A stretch of 64,000 nucleotides of DNA. It comes from Variovorax brevis (GTDB lineage Bacteria; Pseudomonadota; Gammaproteobacteria; Burkholderiales; Burkholderiaceae_C). The position numbers and the translations under genes are program-made. The notes under the pieces are model-generated. The model did no database searches. It was not told the origin of the DNA and worked only from the letters and a program-made list of their open reading frames with translations. The stretch spans positions 62,001 through 126,000 of the forward strand of contig NZ_JASZYG010000004.1 of NCBI RefSeq assembly GCF_030317105.1. Reading direction: 5' to 3'. Shown one piece after another: positions 47,128 through 54,557 of the stretch (positions are counted from its first letter, which is position 1; every line of letters begins with the position of its first letter).

Positions 47128-47640
47128 ATGAGTCAGATCAACGACCTTCCCCTTTCCGCCATGCCCACCGCCCATTCCGGCGAAGGCAAGCGCATCGCCT
47201 TTGTCCAGGCGCAATGGCATTCGGACATCGTCCACCAGGCGCGCGACGCCTTTCTGGAGGAGATGGCGCGCCAGGGCGTGCCCCGCGAGCAGATCGACGT
47301 GCTCGACGTGCCCGGCGCCTTCGAGATTCCGCTGCACGCCAAGCGGCTGTCCTTGTCGGGCAGATACGACGCCATCGTGGCCTGCGCGCTGGTGGTCGAC
47401 GGCGGCATCTACCGCCACGAATTCGTTGCCAGCACCGTCGTCAGTTCGCTGATGTCGATCCAGCTGGAAACGGGCGTGCCGATCATGTCGGCCGTGCTCA
47501 CGCCGCACCACTTCCACGAGCACGTGGAGCACCGCAAGTACTTCCACCGCCACTTCGCCATCAAGGGCACCGAGGCGGCGGAGGCTTGCGTGAAGACCAT
47601 CGCAGGCCTGCGCCAAGTCGAGGCGATGCTGGCCGCCTGA
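47128..47640 (+). CDS. ribH: 6,7-dimethyl-8-ribityllumazine synthase (type II, RibH2-like)
   Basis: Condenses 5-amino-6-ribitylaminouracil with dihydroxybutanone phosphate, the penultimate step of riboflavin synthesis. The 170-residue product has VQAQWHSDIVHQARD at the start, VPGAFEIPLHAKRL, GGIYRHEFVAS and GVPIMSAVLTPHHFHEH. The His-rich HHFHEH stretch fits the decameric type II enzymes known from Brucella and rhizobia. It is under the FMN riboswitch and not in a rib operon, so a second ribH elsewhere is likely. Confidence 0.95.
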   Translation: MSQINDLPLSAMPTAHSGEGKRIAFVQAQWHSDIVHQARDAFLEEMARQGVPREQIDVLDVPGAFEIPLHAKRLSLSGRYDAIVACALVVDGGIYRHEFVASTVVSSLMSIQLETGVPIMSAVLTPHHFHEHVEHRKYFHRHFAIKGTEAAEACVKTIAGLRQVEAMLAA

Positions 47641-47662
47641 TCGCGGCTTGGGCAGCGCGTCG

Positions 47663-48367
47663 TCAGCTGCGCGCGGGGATCGTCAGGCCCCGCGCGACGG
47701 CTGGCCGCTCGACGAAGGCCGACAGCACGCGGCCCACGTTCGAATACTCCTTGAAGCCCACCAGATCGCCCGCTTCATAGAAGCCGATCAGGTTGCGCAC
47801 CCAGGGAAAGGTTGCGATGTCGGCGATGGTGTACTGGTCGCCCATGAGCCAGTTGCGACCCGCCAGGCGCGTTTCCAGCACGCCGAGCAGGCGCTTCGCT
47901 TCGGCCACGTAGCGGTCGCGCGGGCGCTTGTCCTCGTAGTCCTTGCCAGCAAATTTGTTGAAGAAACCGAGCTGGCCGAACATCGGACCGATGCCGCCCA
48001 TCTGGAACATCAGCCACTGGATGGTTTCGTAGCGGGCCGCCGGATCGGTGGGCAAGAGCTTGCCCGTCTTGTCGGCCAGGTACATCAGGATGGCGCCGGA
48101 TTCGAAGAGCGCCAGCGGCTTGCCGCCCGGCCCGTTCGGGTCAAGGATGGCGGGAATCTTGTTGTTCGGGTTGAGCGAGATGAACGCCGGCGTCATCTGG
48201 TCGCTCTTGCCAAAGTCGACGAGGTGCACTTCGTAGGGCAGCCCGGTTTCCTCCAGCATGATCGACACCTTCACGCCATTGGGCGTGGGCAGCGAGTAAA
48301 GCTGCAGTCGATCCGGGTGCGTGGCGGGCCATTTCTGGGTGATGGGAAAGGTGGAAAGGTCGGTCAT
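47663..48367 (-). CDS. glutathione S-transferase family protein (YfcG-like)
   Basis: A 234-residue cytosolic GST. The thioredoxin-like first half contains QLYSLPTPNGVKVSIMLEE, SLNPNNKIPAILDP and ALFESGAILMYLADKTG. The helical second half holds FPWVRNLIGFY. The TPNG in the first helix matches the Nu-class / YfcG disulfide-reductase type. The long frame upstream of 48367 is a shadow, and the ATG there gives the expected N-terminus. Confidence 0.92.
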   Translation of the reverse strand: MTDLSTFPITQKWPATHPDRLQLYSLPTPNGVKVSIMLEETGLPYEVHLVDFGKSDQMTPAFISLNPNNKIPAILDPNGPGGKPLALFESGAILMYLADKTGKLLPTDPAARYETIQWLMFQMGGIGPMFGQLGFFNKFAGKDYEDKRPRDRYVAEAKRLLGVLETRLAGRNWLMGDQYTIADIATFPWVRNLIGFYEAGDLVGFKEYSNVGRVLSAFVERPAVARGLTIPARS

Positions 48368-48444
48368 TGGCCCGATTCTGACTGCCCCCGGGCTTTCCCG
48401 CCCAAGCGTGAAAATTTGCCGGCAACCCTCTCCCCTTCGTGTCT

Positions 48445-48496
48445 CAAGATGTGTAATCTTGTAACCATATTTAACATTTAACACGAAGGAGAATTC
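48445..48496 (+). promoter_or_regulatory. AT-rich leader with inverted repeat
   Basis: CAAGAT-GTGTA-ATCTTG, a perfect 6-base inverted repeat (48445-48461), is followed by an AT-rich stretch and a GAAGGAG ribosome site before the lipoprotein start at 48497. Such composition is rare in this window. It is likely the promoter, with the repeat a possible operator. Confidence 0.4.
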
Positions 48497-48868
48497 ATGA
48501 AATGGGTCGCCAGCAGCATTGCGCTGAGTCTTCTTGTGCTTTCCGGATGTGCATCTTTCTCGCATAACGCACCCGTCAAGGCCGCCGGTGGCGTGCTGGT
48601 GAACGCGAAGGGACTGACGCTCTACACCTTCGACAAGGACGTTCCCGGCCGCTCCAACTGCAACGGCGACTGCGCTGTGAAATGGCCGCCCGTCCTCGCC
48701 ACCGACGGCGCCCGCCCCGGCGGTGACTACTCGATCGTGACCCGTGACGATGGCCGCAAGCAATGGGCGTTTCGCGGCAAGCCCCTGTACACGTGGCCGG
48801 AGGACCAGGAGCCGGGCGACAAGTACGGCGACAACTACCTGAAGGTCTGGCACATCATCGCGGGCTGA
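48497..48868 (+). CDS. secreted-repeat lipoprotein (COG4315-like)
   Basis: A 123-residue lipoprotein with lipobox LSGC near residue 18. It then has two copies of the short beta-repeat of COG4315 proteins, VNAKGLTLYTFDKDVPG...SNCNGDCAVKWPP and FRGKPLYTWPEDQEPGDKYGDN. Proteins with this repeat are found on bacterial surfaces; their role is unclear. The gene for a cupredoxin-like protein begins four bases after its stop, so the two form an operon. Confidence 0.88.
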   Translation: MKWVASSIALSLLVLSGCASFSHNAPVKAAGGVLVNAKGLTLYTFDKDVPGRSNCNGDCAVKWPPVLATDGARPGGDYSIVTRDDGRKQWAFRGKPLYTWPEDQEPGDKYGDNYLKVWHIIAG

Positions 48869-48872
48869 TGCT

Positions 48873-49532
48873 GTGAAATTGCACATGCGCGGCCTTGTCG
48901 CCGCAGCCCTGCTCGCCCTTGCCGGCCATGCCGCCGCAACACCCTTGCAGGTGAGCGTGCTCGACAAGGAGGGCAAGCCGGTGATCAATGCGGTCGTGGT
49001 CGTCGTCAGCGCGGCGGCCGTGCCTGCAGCGACCCCCGGCCTGCCGAAGGACGTGGTCATCGCCCAGCAGAACATGCGTTTCATGCCTGCCATCAGCCTC
49101 GTGGCCGTGGGCGCCAAGGCGCGTTTTCTGAACAACGACCCCTGGGAACACCACGTGCGCGCCTCGGCCGCGGGCATTGCGCAGTTCAACGATGACGCCG
49201 CCGGCGGCTTCGAACTGCGCATCGACGGCAAGCAGGACGGCAAGCCCGGCAAGTTCGCCGACGCGGTGTTCGACAAGGCCGGCGCTGTGTTGCTCGGCTG
49301 CCACCTGCACAACTCGATGCGCGGCCACGTCTACGTGAGCGATTCGCCATGGGCTTCGCTGACCAGCGCCGAAGGCGTTGCTTCGCTCGATGTGCCTGAA
49401 GGAGCCGCGATCATCAAGGTGTGGCACCCGGACCAATTGATCGACATTGCACCGCAGCAGACCGTGATCTCGGCGGCGCCCGCCAAGGCGACGATGCAAC
49501 TGAGCGTGGTGCCCCGCGGGCGTCGCATCTGA
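48873..49532 (+). CDS. exported cupredoxin-like protein
   Basis: A 219-residue secreted protein; the signal peptide ends near AAAT. The core resembles a plastocyanin-type fold. A first His lies in NNDPWEHHVRAS. The C-terminal loop GCHLHNSMRGHVYV supplies Cys, His and Met in the order of a type 1 copper site. LDVPEGAAIIKVWHPD near the C-terminus is an added beta segment. I start at the GTG 48873; ATG 48885 is possible. Electron transfer or copper handling is inferred. Confidence 0.82.
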   Translation: MKLHMRGLVAAALLALAGHAAATPLQVSVLDKEGKPVINAVVVVVSAAAVPAATPGLPKDVVIAQQNMRFMPAISLVAVGAKARFLNNDPWEHHVRASAAGIAQFNDDAAGGFELRIDGKQDGKPGKFADAVFDKAGAVLLGCHLHNSMRGHVYVSDSPWASLTSAEGVASLDVPEGAAIIKVWHPDQLIDIAPQQTVISAAPAKATMQLSVVPRGRRI

Positions 49533-49645
49533 AGGCCAAAGACCGGGCGGCCGATACGTCTTGTGGCAGGTGATACGCGCGACTGGGCGCGGGCGCGGCG
49601 CCGTCCTACACCCGCACCCATCGCATTCATGCAGTGTCTCCACTT

Positions 49646-49721
49646 GGACTTCCTGTGCGCCTCTCACGTAGGCAGATAGCAGCTTTTCCTGAAAAGCAGA
49701 TGCAGCACCGAAAGGAAGTCC
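49646..49721 (+). ncRNA. candidate structured RNA (three-way junction)
   Basis: The ends pair perfectly over nine bases (646-654 with 713-721, last three digits). Inside lies a four-base stem (GTGC 655-658 with GCAC 705-708). Two hairpins follow: GCCT/AGGC (659-673) and GCTTTT/AAAAGC (682-697) around CCTG. A terminator follows at 49724. This is consistent with a small RNA or a cis-acting leader of the phasin gene. I do not recognise the family. Confidence 0.45.
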
Positions 49722-49723
49722 GG

Positions 49724-49760
49724 GGCCCAGCGATTCAAACCCGCTGGGCCTTCTTGTTTG
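49724..49760 (+). terminator. Rho-independent terminator before the phasin gene
   Basis: A perfect 9-base stem, GGCCCAGCG / CGCTGGGCC, with a 9-base loop, is followed by TTCTTGTTT. It ends either the lipoprotein-cupredoxin transcript or the candidate RNA just upstream. The T-run is interrupted but the stem is strong. Confidence 0.75.
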
Positions 49761-49841
49761 TGCCGCGGCAAGCGCGTGCCGCTTGACTTTTGGAGCCAGA
49801 CCGTCGAACGTCGCCGCACCTGTTGAACAAGGAGACACGAC

Positions 49842-50249
49842 ATGGCTGACCTCAATCCCCTCGGCGACATCACCAAATTCATCCAGGGATTCAAGATTCC
49901 CGGCATCGACATGAGCGCGATTGCCGAAGCGCGCCGCAAGGACATTCAGGCCGTGGTCGACGCCAACAAGGCAGCCTACGAGGCCATGCAGGCGCTCGCC
50001 AAGAAGCAGTCCGACATGCTGACGCAAACCATGCAGGGCATCCAGGACGCGGCCAAGGGCGCGGCGGGCGGCAAGGGGCTGGGCGATCAGACCGAAGTGG
50101 TGCGCAAGGCCTGCGAAAAGGCATTGGCCGACATGAAGGAACTGGCGGAACTGGCCCGCAGTTCGCAGGCGGAGATGATGTCCCACATCACCAAGCGCGC
50201 CGGCGAGCACATGGAAGAACTCAAGACGCTGATGCAGCCGAAGAAGTAG
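49842..50249 (+). CDS. phasin family protein
   Basis: A 135-residue, all-helical, amphipathic protein typical of phasins, which coat polyhydroxyalkanoate granules. FIQGFKIPGIDMSAIAEARRKDIQAVVDANKAAYEAMQ is the conserved start region, and the rest is heptad-rich coiled coil ending PKK. The ATG at 49842 follows AAGGAGAC. The thiolase at 60432 belongs to the same polyester pathway in principle but is far away. Confidence 0.9.
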   Translation: MADLNPLGDITKFIQGFKIPGIDMSAIAEARRKDIQAVVDANKAAYEAMQALAKKQSDMLTQTMQGIQDAAKGAAGGKGLGDQTEVVRKACEKALADMKELAELARSSQAEMMSHITKRAGEHMEELKTLMQPKK

Positions 50250-50289
50250 TTGCGGCGCGGGCCCGGCCCTGGCCCGGCCCCGGGGCGGC

Positions 50290-50547
50290 TCAGGCGAAGG
50301 CCGAGGACGACGAAAGCCGTCGCAGCATGTCCAGTTGTCGTGCTTCCTCTGCGTCACGCAGGCTCTTGGCCGCGCGCGCAGCGGCGTAGGTGACGTACAG
50401 GTTTTCCACCGTCGTGGCCCATTCCTTCGCCGCCTTGTGAAGCTCGGCGGCAGGGTTGGATGCGTCCTCCGAAACGCTGGTCGGTGCGGCCGGCACCTGG
50501 ACGCCGGCTTTTCTCAGAATGTTGGCTTTTTGTAAAGTGGTGAGCAT
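50290..50547 (-). CDS. hypothetical protein
   Basis: An 85-residue, mostly helical protein (ILRKAGVQVPAAP, then a long Ala-rich helix region ending LRRLSSSSAFA). No domain or membrane segment is visible. It converges on the phasin gene. Function unknown. Confidence 0.5.
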   Translation of the reverse strand: MLTTLQKANILRKAGVQVPAAPTSVSEDASNPAAELHKAAKEWATTVENLYVTYAAARAAKSLRDAEEARQLDMLRRLSSSSAFA

Positions 50548-50627
50548 GACGGCTCCGTAGCAATCTGTATCCAGATTAGCGCCGAAAACCAGCCCCGCGT
50601 ATTAGCCGCAAGTCGTATGCACATGTC

Positions 50628-50655
50628 AGCGGGCGCCCATTTTTCCCGCTTTTTC
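50628..50655 (+). terminator. weak terminator-like hairpin
   Basis: AGCGGG and CCCGCT (50628-50650) form a 6-base stem with a long loop, followed by TTTTCCC. No plus-strand gene ends close by, so its role is doubtful. Confidence 0.25.
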
Positions 50656-50681
50656 CCGATTACATGCGCAGGCTCAAGCCG

Positions 50682-50942
50682 TCACGAAAGCTTCCACCAC
50701 AGCCCTGCGGCCACGGCGGCGGGCAAGGCAAAAATCGCAAGGAAGATGGGAAATTCTTCAGCCCATGAATAGCCCGCGCTGCTCACGCCAATCCACATGT
50801 TGACGAAGGCGCCGACGAGCCACAGCGGGATGAAAAACTGCGCTCCCATCAGCAGACCGCGCATCTGGCCCCAAGCGTAGCCAAGCAACAGGCAAGCCGC
50901 CATCAGCGCCAAGCCGCCGGCCATCACGATGACGGTGTGCAT
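50682..50942 (-). CDS. small membrane protein
   Basis: An 86-residue protein with three hydrophobic segments (MAGGLALMAACLLLGYAWG, FFIPLWLVGAFVNMWIGV, FLAIFALPAAVAAGLWW). The ATG at 50942 has an AAAGGA site. I do not recognise a family. It diverges from the autotransporter-like gene. Confidence 0.6.
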   Translation of the reverse strand: MHTVIVMAGGLALMAACLLLGYAWGQMRGLLMGAQFFIPLWLVGAFVNMWIGVSSAGYSWAEEFPIFLAIFALPAAVAAGLWWKLS

Positions 50943-51095
50943 GCGGTTCCTTTCTGTCAATCGACGAGCCGAGGGCGCCGTTCACACTGGATTCACCCAT
51001 TCGCGCCAAGAATTTGCCCAGCCCCATGCTGCGCACGAACAGCGACCCGCGTCCGCAGTGCGGCCCTTTCAGCAGTCATGCAGGAGGTTCAGTCC

Positions 51096-52235
51096 GTGAG
51101 TCGCACTTTCGCTCATCCATCAGAACTTGTTGCTCTCCGGGTAGTTCCCGGAACATTCGTGGCCTCTTCTGCGCGCCTGGCCGCCCGGATGGCCATCGCC
51201 GCAGCCATGGGAAGCGGCTGCGCTGCATTCGCGCAATGCGCGCCTGCAGGCTGCACTCCATTCAACCCATTCACCCGACCCGAGACCGGCGCCTTGCTGG
51301 GCAACCAGCGGCTGTCGGGCGTCCTGTTTGTGCATGGCCTGGACGACCGTTCCGGCGAGCCGCAGTGGCCGGCACCGCAAGGCCCCGACGGGGCGCGGAG
51401 CCGGGGCCAGGCATGGCTGCGCGCATCGGGCGAAGGCGCCAGTTCCACGAGCGGAAGCGGCCACTTCGATGTGGACACCAAGGGATGGCTGCTGCAAGGC
51501 GGCGCCGACCTCGCGACCTGGTCGCTCTTTTCCACCGATCGGCTGCACCTGGGCGCGATTGCGTCCGTGGGTGGCGGGCGAACCGATGCAACGGCGCTGG
51601 GCAATCCGGTGCAAGCGCATGGAGACACCTCGGGCGTAGGCACCGGTTTTTATGGCACGTGGTTCCAGAACGAACGCACGCGCCTGGGCTGGTATACGGA
51701 CCTGTGGTGGCAGTACGGATGGTTCGACAACAAGGTCGACTCGGCCGGCCTCGCGCGCATGGACTATCGCTCGCACGTGGCCATGGCCTCCGCCGAGGCG
51801 GGCTACGCACTGCCATTGATGCAAGGCAGCAGTTGGGTGATCTCGCCGCAGGCCCAGATCGTCTACGTCCACAACCACACGTACAACTTCATCGAGTCGG
51901 ACGGCACCGAAATCGACAACGCGCATCGTGGCGGATGGATGTCCAGGCTCGGCGTGCGCGTCATGCAGACCGACTCGCAGCAGGCGGGCGTCGGACTGCG
52001 CATCCGGCCCTACGGTGCACTGAACTGGTGGTACGACGCCTACCTGGGCGACGAAGTCCTGCTCAACCAGAATTCGACGCGCGATCTTTGGCCGAGCAAC
52101 CGCATCGAGCTGAAAGGCGGCGTAGCCGTGGACTTCGGGCGCAGATGGGCGGGTTGGGCCGACCTTGGATGGCAGCGCGGCAACCAGTCCTACCAGGCAT
52201 GGGCCGGCCGCATCGGTGCGCGGTACAACTGGTAA
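51096..52235 (+). CDS. autotransporter beta-barrel domain protein without a real passenger
   Basis: A 379-residue outer-membrane protein. A GTG at 51096, eight bases after AGGAGG, is chosen as the start. A long signal peptide ends near AAFAQ. Only about 60 residues, including a CAPAGC Cys pair, separate it from a beta-barrel of the autotransporter type. The barrel begins near RGQAWLRASGEGA and ends in the expected aromatic terminus, RYNW. Classical autotransporters carry large passengers; this one does not. Confidence 0.82.
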   Translation: MSRTFAHPSELVALRVVPGTFVASSARLAARMAIAAAMGSGCAAFAQCAPAGCTPFNPFTRPETGALLGNQRLSGVLFVHGLDDRSGEPQWPAPQGPDGARSRGQAWLRASGEGASSTSGSGHFDVDTKGWLLQGGADLATWSLFSTDRLHLGAIASVGGGRTDATALGNPVQAHGDTSGVGTGFYGTWFQNERTRLGWYTDLWWQYGWFDNKVDSAGLARMDYRSHVAMASAEAGYALPLMQGSSWVISPQAQIVYVHNHTYNFIESDGTEIDNAHRGGWMSRLGVRVMQTDSQQAGVGLRIRPYGALNWWYDAYLGDEVLLNQNSTRDLWPSNRIELKGGVAVDFGRRWAGWADLGWQRGNQSYQAWAGRIGARYNW

Positions 52236-52262
52236 GCCGCTTGACCTGCAAGCACCCGGATT

Positions 52263-53501
52263 TCAGGCCGGCGCCAACGCCGTGCGACGCACACGCCGCA
52301 CATTGAACGCGCTAGCGATGAGCACGCCCTGCACCACCGCGAGTCCCAGGATGACGCTGCGATATTGCCCGTTGTCCATGAGCGGCCCGAAGACGAGCGG
52401 CGCGCACGCCTGCCCAATGTCCAGACCCGCGTAGACCACGCCATAAACCCGCCCCGTCGCATTGGGCGGCGTCGAGCGCTTGACCAGCAGGTCGCGCGAA
52501 GGCCCCGCCGTGCCGGTAGCAAAGCCCATCAGGCCGAACAGCACCGGCACCACGATGGGCGCAAAGTCGCCCAGCGCCAGCAGGACAGCCAGCAAGGCCG
52601 CCAGCCCGAAGCCGACAGCGACGATGCGCTCGCAACGCGTCGGGTCCGTCACCAGAAAGCCGCCGACCGCCATGCCGCCCGCGCTGGCCACCATGTAGAC
52701 CGTGAGGCACATCGCCACCATGCCGACCGGCACCGCGTGCAGATGGCCGGCCGCCGTCGGCGCAAAGGTTTGCACGACGCTGATGACCACGGCGTAGAAA
52801 AAGAAGAAGCCGAAGCACATCCACACCGCCGGAATTCGCAGGAACCCGAATTCGCCGCCACCCGAAGCATGGGCGTGCCCGGTGGCCTTGTGGATGTCCT
52901 TCACGTCCAGGTCCAGCACGCGGCGATACGCCCACAGGACGATGAGCACCAGCAGCGCCACACCGCCCGCCGCCGCCAGCGCCACGCGCCAGGAGAAGGC
53001 CATGGCCAGCGGCACCACGAAAGCCGGCGCCAGCGCCCAGCCCAGGCTGCCGGTGATGCCGTGCACGCTGTAGGCGTGGCCCAGCCGGGTGGGCGTGACC
53101 TTGCGGTTGAAGAGCGTGTAGTCGACCGGGTGGAACACGCCGTTGCCGATGCCCGCGACCACCGCGCATGCGACAAGGACCCAATAGCTGTGCGCCAGCG
53201 AATAGCCCACGGCCGACAGGGCCAGGAGCCCCAGCCCCGTGAACAGCACCGGCCGCGGCCCCATCTTGTCGACGATGAAGCCCGAGGCCGCCTGCACGAC
53301 GCACGACACCACGAAGAAGGCCGTCAGCACCACGCCCAGTTCGGTGTAGCTCACATTGAACGCGTCCTTGAGCCAGGGAAACAGCGGCGCGAGCACCAGT
53401 TGCATGAAGTGGCTGATGGCGTGCGCCAGACCGACAAGGCCAATCAGTTGCGCATCCGCGCCAAGGGAACGTGGAGGGGATGCGGTGGCGGAAGCGGTCA
53501 T
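52263..53501 (-). CDS. MFS transporter (FSR-like)
   Basis: A 412-residue major facilitator with 12 hydrophobic segments. It resembles the fosmidomycin-resistance (FSR) branch: HAISHFMQLVLAPLFPWLKDAFNVSYTELG at the start and GIGNGVFHPVDYTLFNRKV mid-protein. The DKMGPRPVLF loop follows the second helix. It is divergent from an AraC regulator 88 bases away, which likely controls it. Substrate unknown. Confidence 0.9.
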   Translation of the reverse strand: MTASATASPPRSLGADAQLIGLVGLAHAISHFMQLVLAPLFPWLKDAFNVSYTELGVVLTAFFVVSCVVQAASGFIVDKMGPRPVLFTGLGLLALSAVGYSLAHSYWVLVACAVVAGIGNGVFHPVDYTLFNRKVTPTRLGHAYSVHGITGSLGWALAPAFVVPLAMAFSWRVALAAAGGVALLVLIVLWAYRRVLDLDVKDIHKATGHAHASGGGEFGFLRIPAVWMCFGFFFFYAVVISVVQTFAPTAAGHLHAVPVGMVAMCLTVYMVASAGGMAVGGFLVTDPTRCERIVAVGFGLAALLAVLLALGDFAPIVVPVLFGLMGFATGTAGPSRDLLVKRSTPPNATGRVYGVVYAGLDIGQACAPLVFGPLMDNGQYRSVILGLAVVQGVLIASAFNVRRVRRTALAPA

Positions 53502-53589
53502 TTTTGGCTACAAAGCGGGAGGGATGCAGTGATCCTATCCGTGCGCGTCGCGGCAGAATGGCGATACATGGACAACATTTGTCGAAACG

Positions 53590-54462
53590 ATGCCAAACGT
53601 TGAAACCCCTGTCCGGGCCCGGGCCACGCCGGCCAGTGCGTTGGGCACGGCACCGTCGCGCAGCGTTGGCCCGCTGACACCGCACCTGTACGCACCGGAC
53701 GCCGTGCGGCCCTTGCGCGCCAAGGAGCACTTCCTGAGCGCCGACACCTTCGTGGAACTGCACACGCACCCGTGGCCGCAGCTCACCTTTTCGACGAAGG
53801 GCGTGATCCGCCTGAGCACCGAGGACGGCAGCTACATCGTGCCGCCCTCGCGCGCCCTGTGGGTGCCGGCGAACATGCCGCACAGCATCACGCTCATCGA
53901 AGACGCGGAACTGCGCACCGTCTACGTCCACACCTGGATGGCGCCGGCCTGGGAGAAGTGCGAGGTGCTGGAAATCAGCCCCCTGCTGCGCGCGCTGATG
54001 CTGGCGCTCGACACCACGCCCGACGGCCTGCCTCCCGCGGATGCGCATGCCGCGCAGCGCGAGCGCTGGATCGCTCCCTTGCTGGTGGACGAACTCGAAC
54101 GCGCCACGCAGATCCGCATCGACGTGCCGCTGCCTGCCGACAAACGCCTGCGCCAGCTGTGCGAAAACCTCCTGCGCGCGCCCGCGGGCCGTGCGACGCT
54201 GGCCGAACGCGCCGAGGCCATCGGCGCCAGCGAGCGCACCGTGGCGCGCCTGTTTCGCGACCAGTTGGGCACCAGCTGGCAGCAATGGCGGCAGCAGGCG
54301 GTGCTGGCGCATGCGCTGCCGCTGCTCGCCCGCGGGATGCCGGTGAGCCAGGTGGCAGCAGCGAGCGGCTACGCGACCGACAGTGCCTTCTGCGCGATGT
54401 TCAAGGCGGCCACCGGGCAATCCCCGACGGCCTTCCAGCACAAGAAAAAGGAAAAGGCCTGA
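53590..54462 (+). CDS. AraC family transcriptional regulator
   Basis: A 290-residue regulator. The N-terminal cupin-like sensing domain contains VELHTHPWPQLTFSTKGVIRL and VPANMPHSI. The C-terminal double helix-turn-helix has TLAERAEAIGASERTVARLFRDQLG and MPVSQVAAASGYATDSAFCAMFKAATGQSPTAF. It is divergent from the MFS gene at 52263 and probably regulates it. Effector unknown. Confidence 0.93.
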   Translation: MPNVETPVRARATPASALGTAPSRSVGPLTPHLYAPDAVRPLRAKEHFLSADTFVELHTHPWPQLTFSTKGVIRLSTEDGSYIVPPSRALWVPANMPHSITLIEDAELRTVYVHTWMAPAWEKCEVLEISPLLRALMLALDTTPDGLPPADAHAAQRERWIAPLLVDELERATQIRIDVPLPADKRLRQLCENLLRAPAGRATLAERAEAIGASERTVARLFRDQLGTSWQQWRQQAVLAHALPLLARGMPVSQVAAASGYATDSAFCAMFKAATGQSPTAFQHKKKEKA

Positions 54463-54557
54463 CCTGGCTGCAGACCGACGCAACCGGGTGCGTCCCGGCG
54501 TGGCCTGACGTGGCCTTAAGCTCGCGGGAAACAATTCTTGCCCGTACGCGAAACCCA

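Noticed and set aside
49646..49721. A tRNA-like outline: 76 bases with a perfect closing stem
   Set aside because: There is no T-loop sequence, D-arm or plausible anticodon loop in the right places, so it is kept only as an unclassified structured RNA.
50250..50289. GC-rich repeat between the phasin and the convergent gene as a terminator
   Set aside because: GGCCCGGCCC units recur and could fold, but no T-run follows on either strand.
53772..54557. Upstream extension of the NERD-helicase frame
   Set aside because: It is the out-of-frame image of the AraC gene; the true start is ATG 54558.
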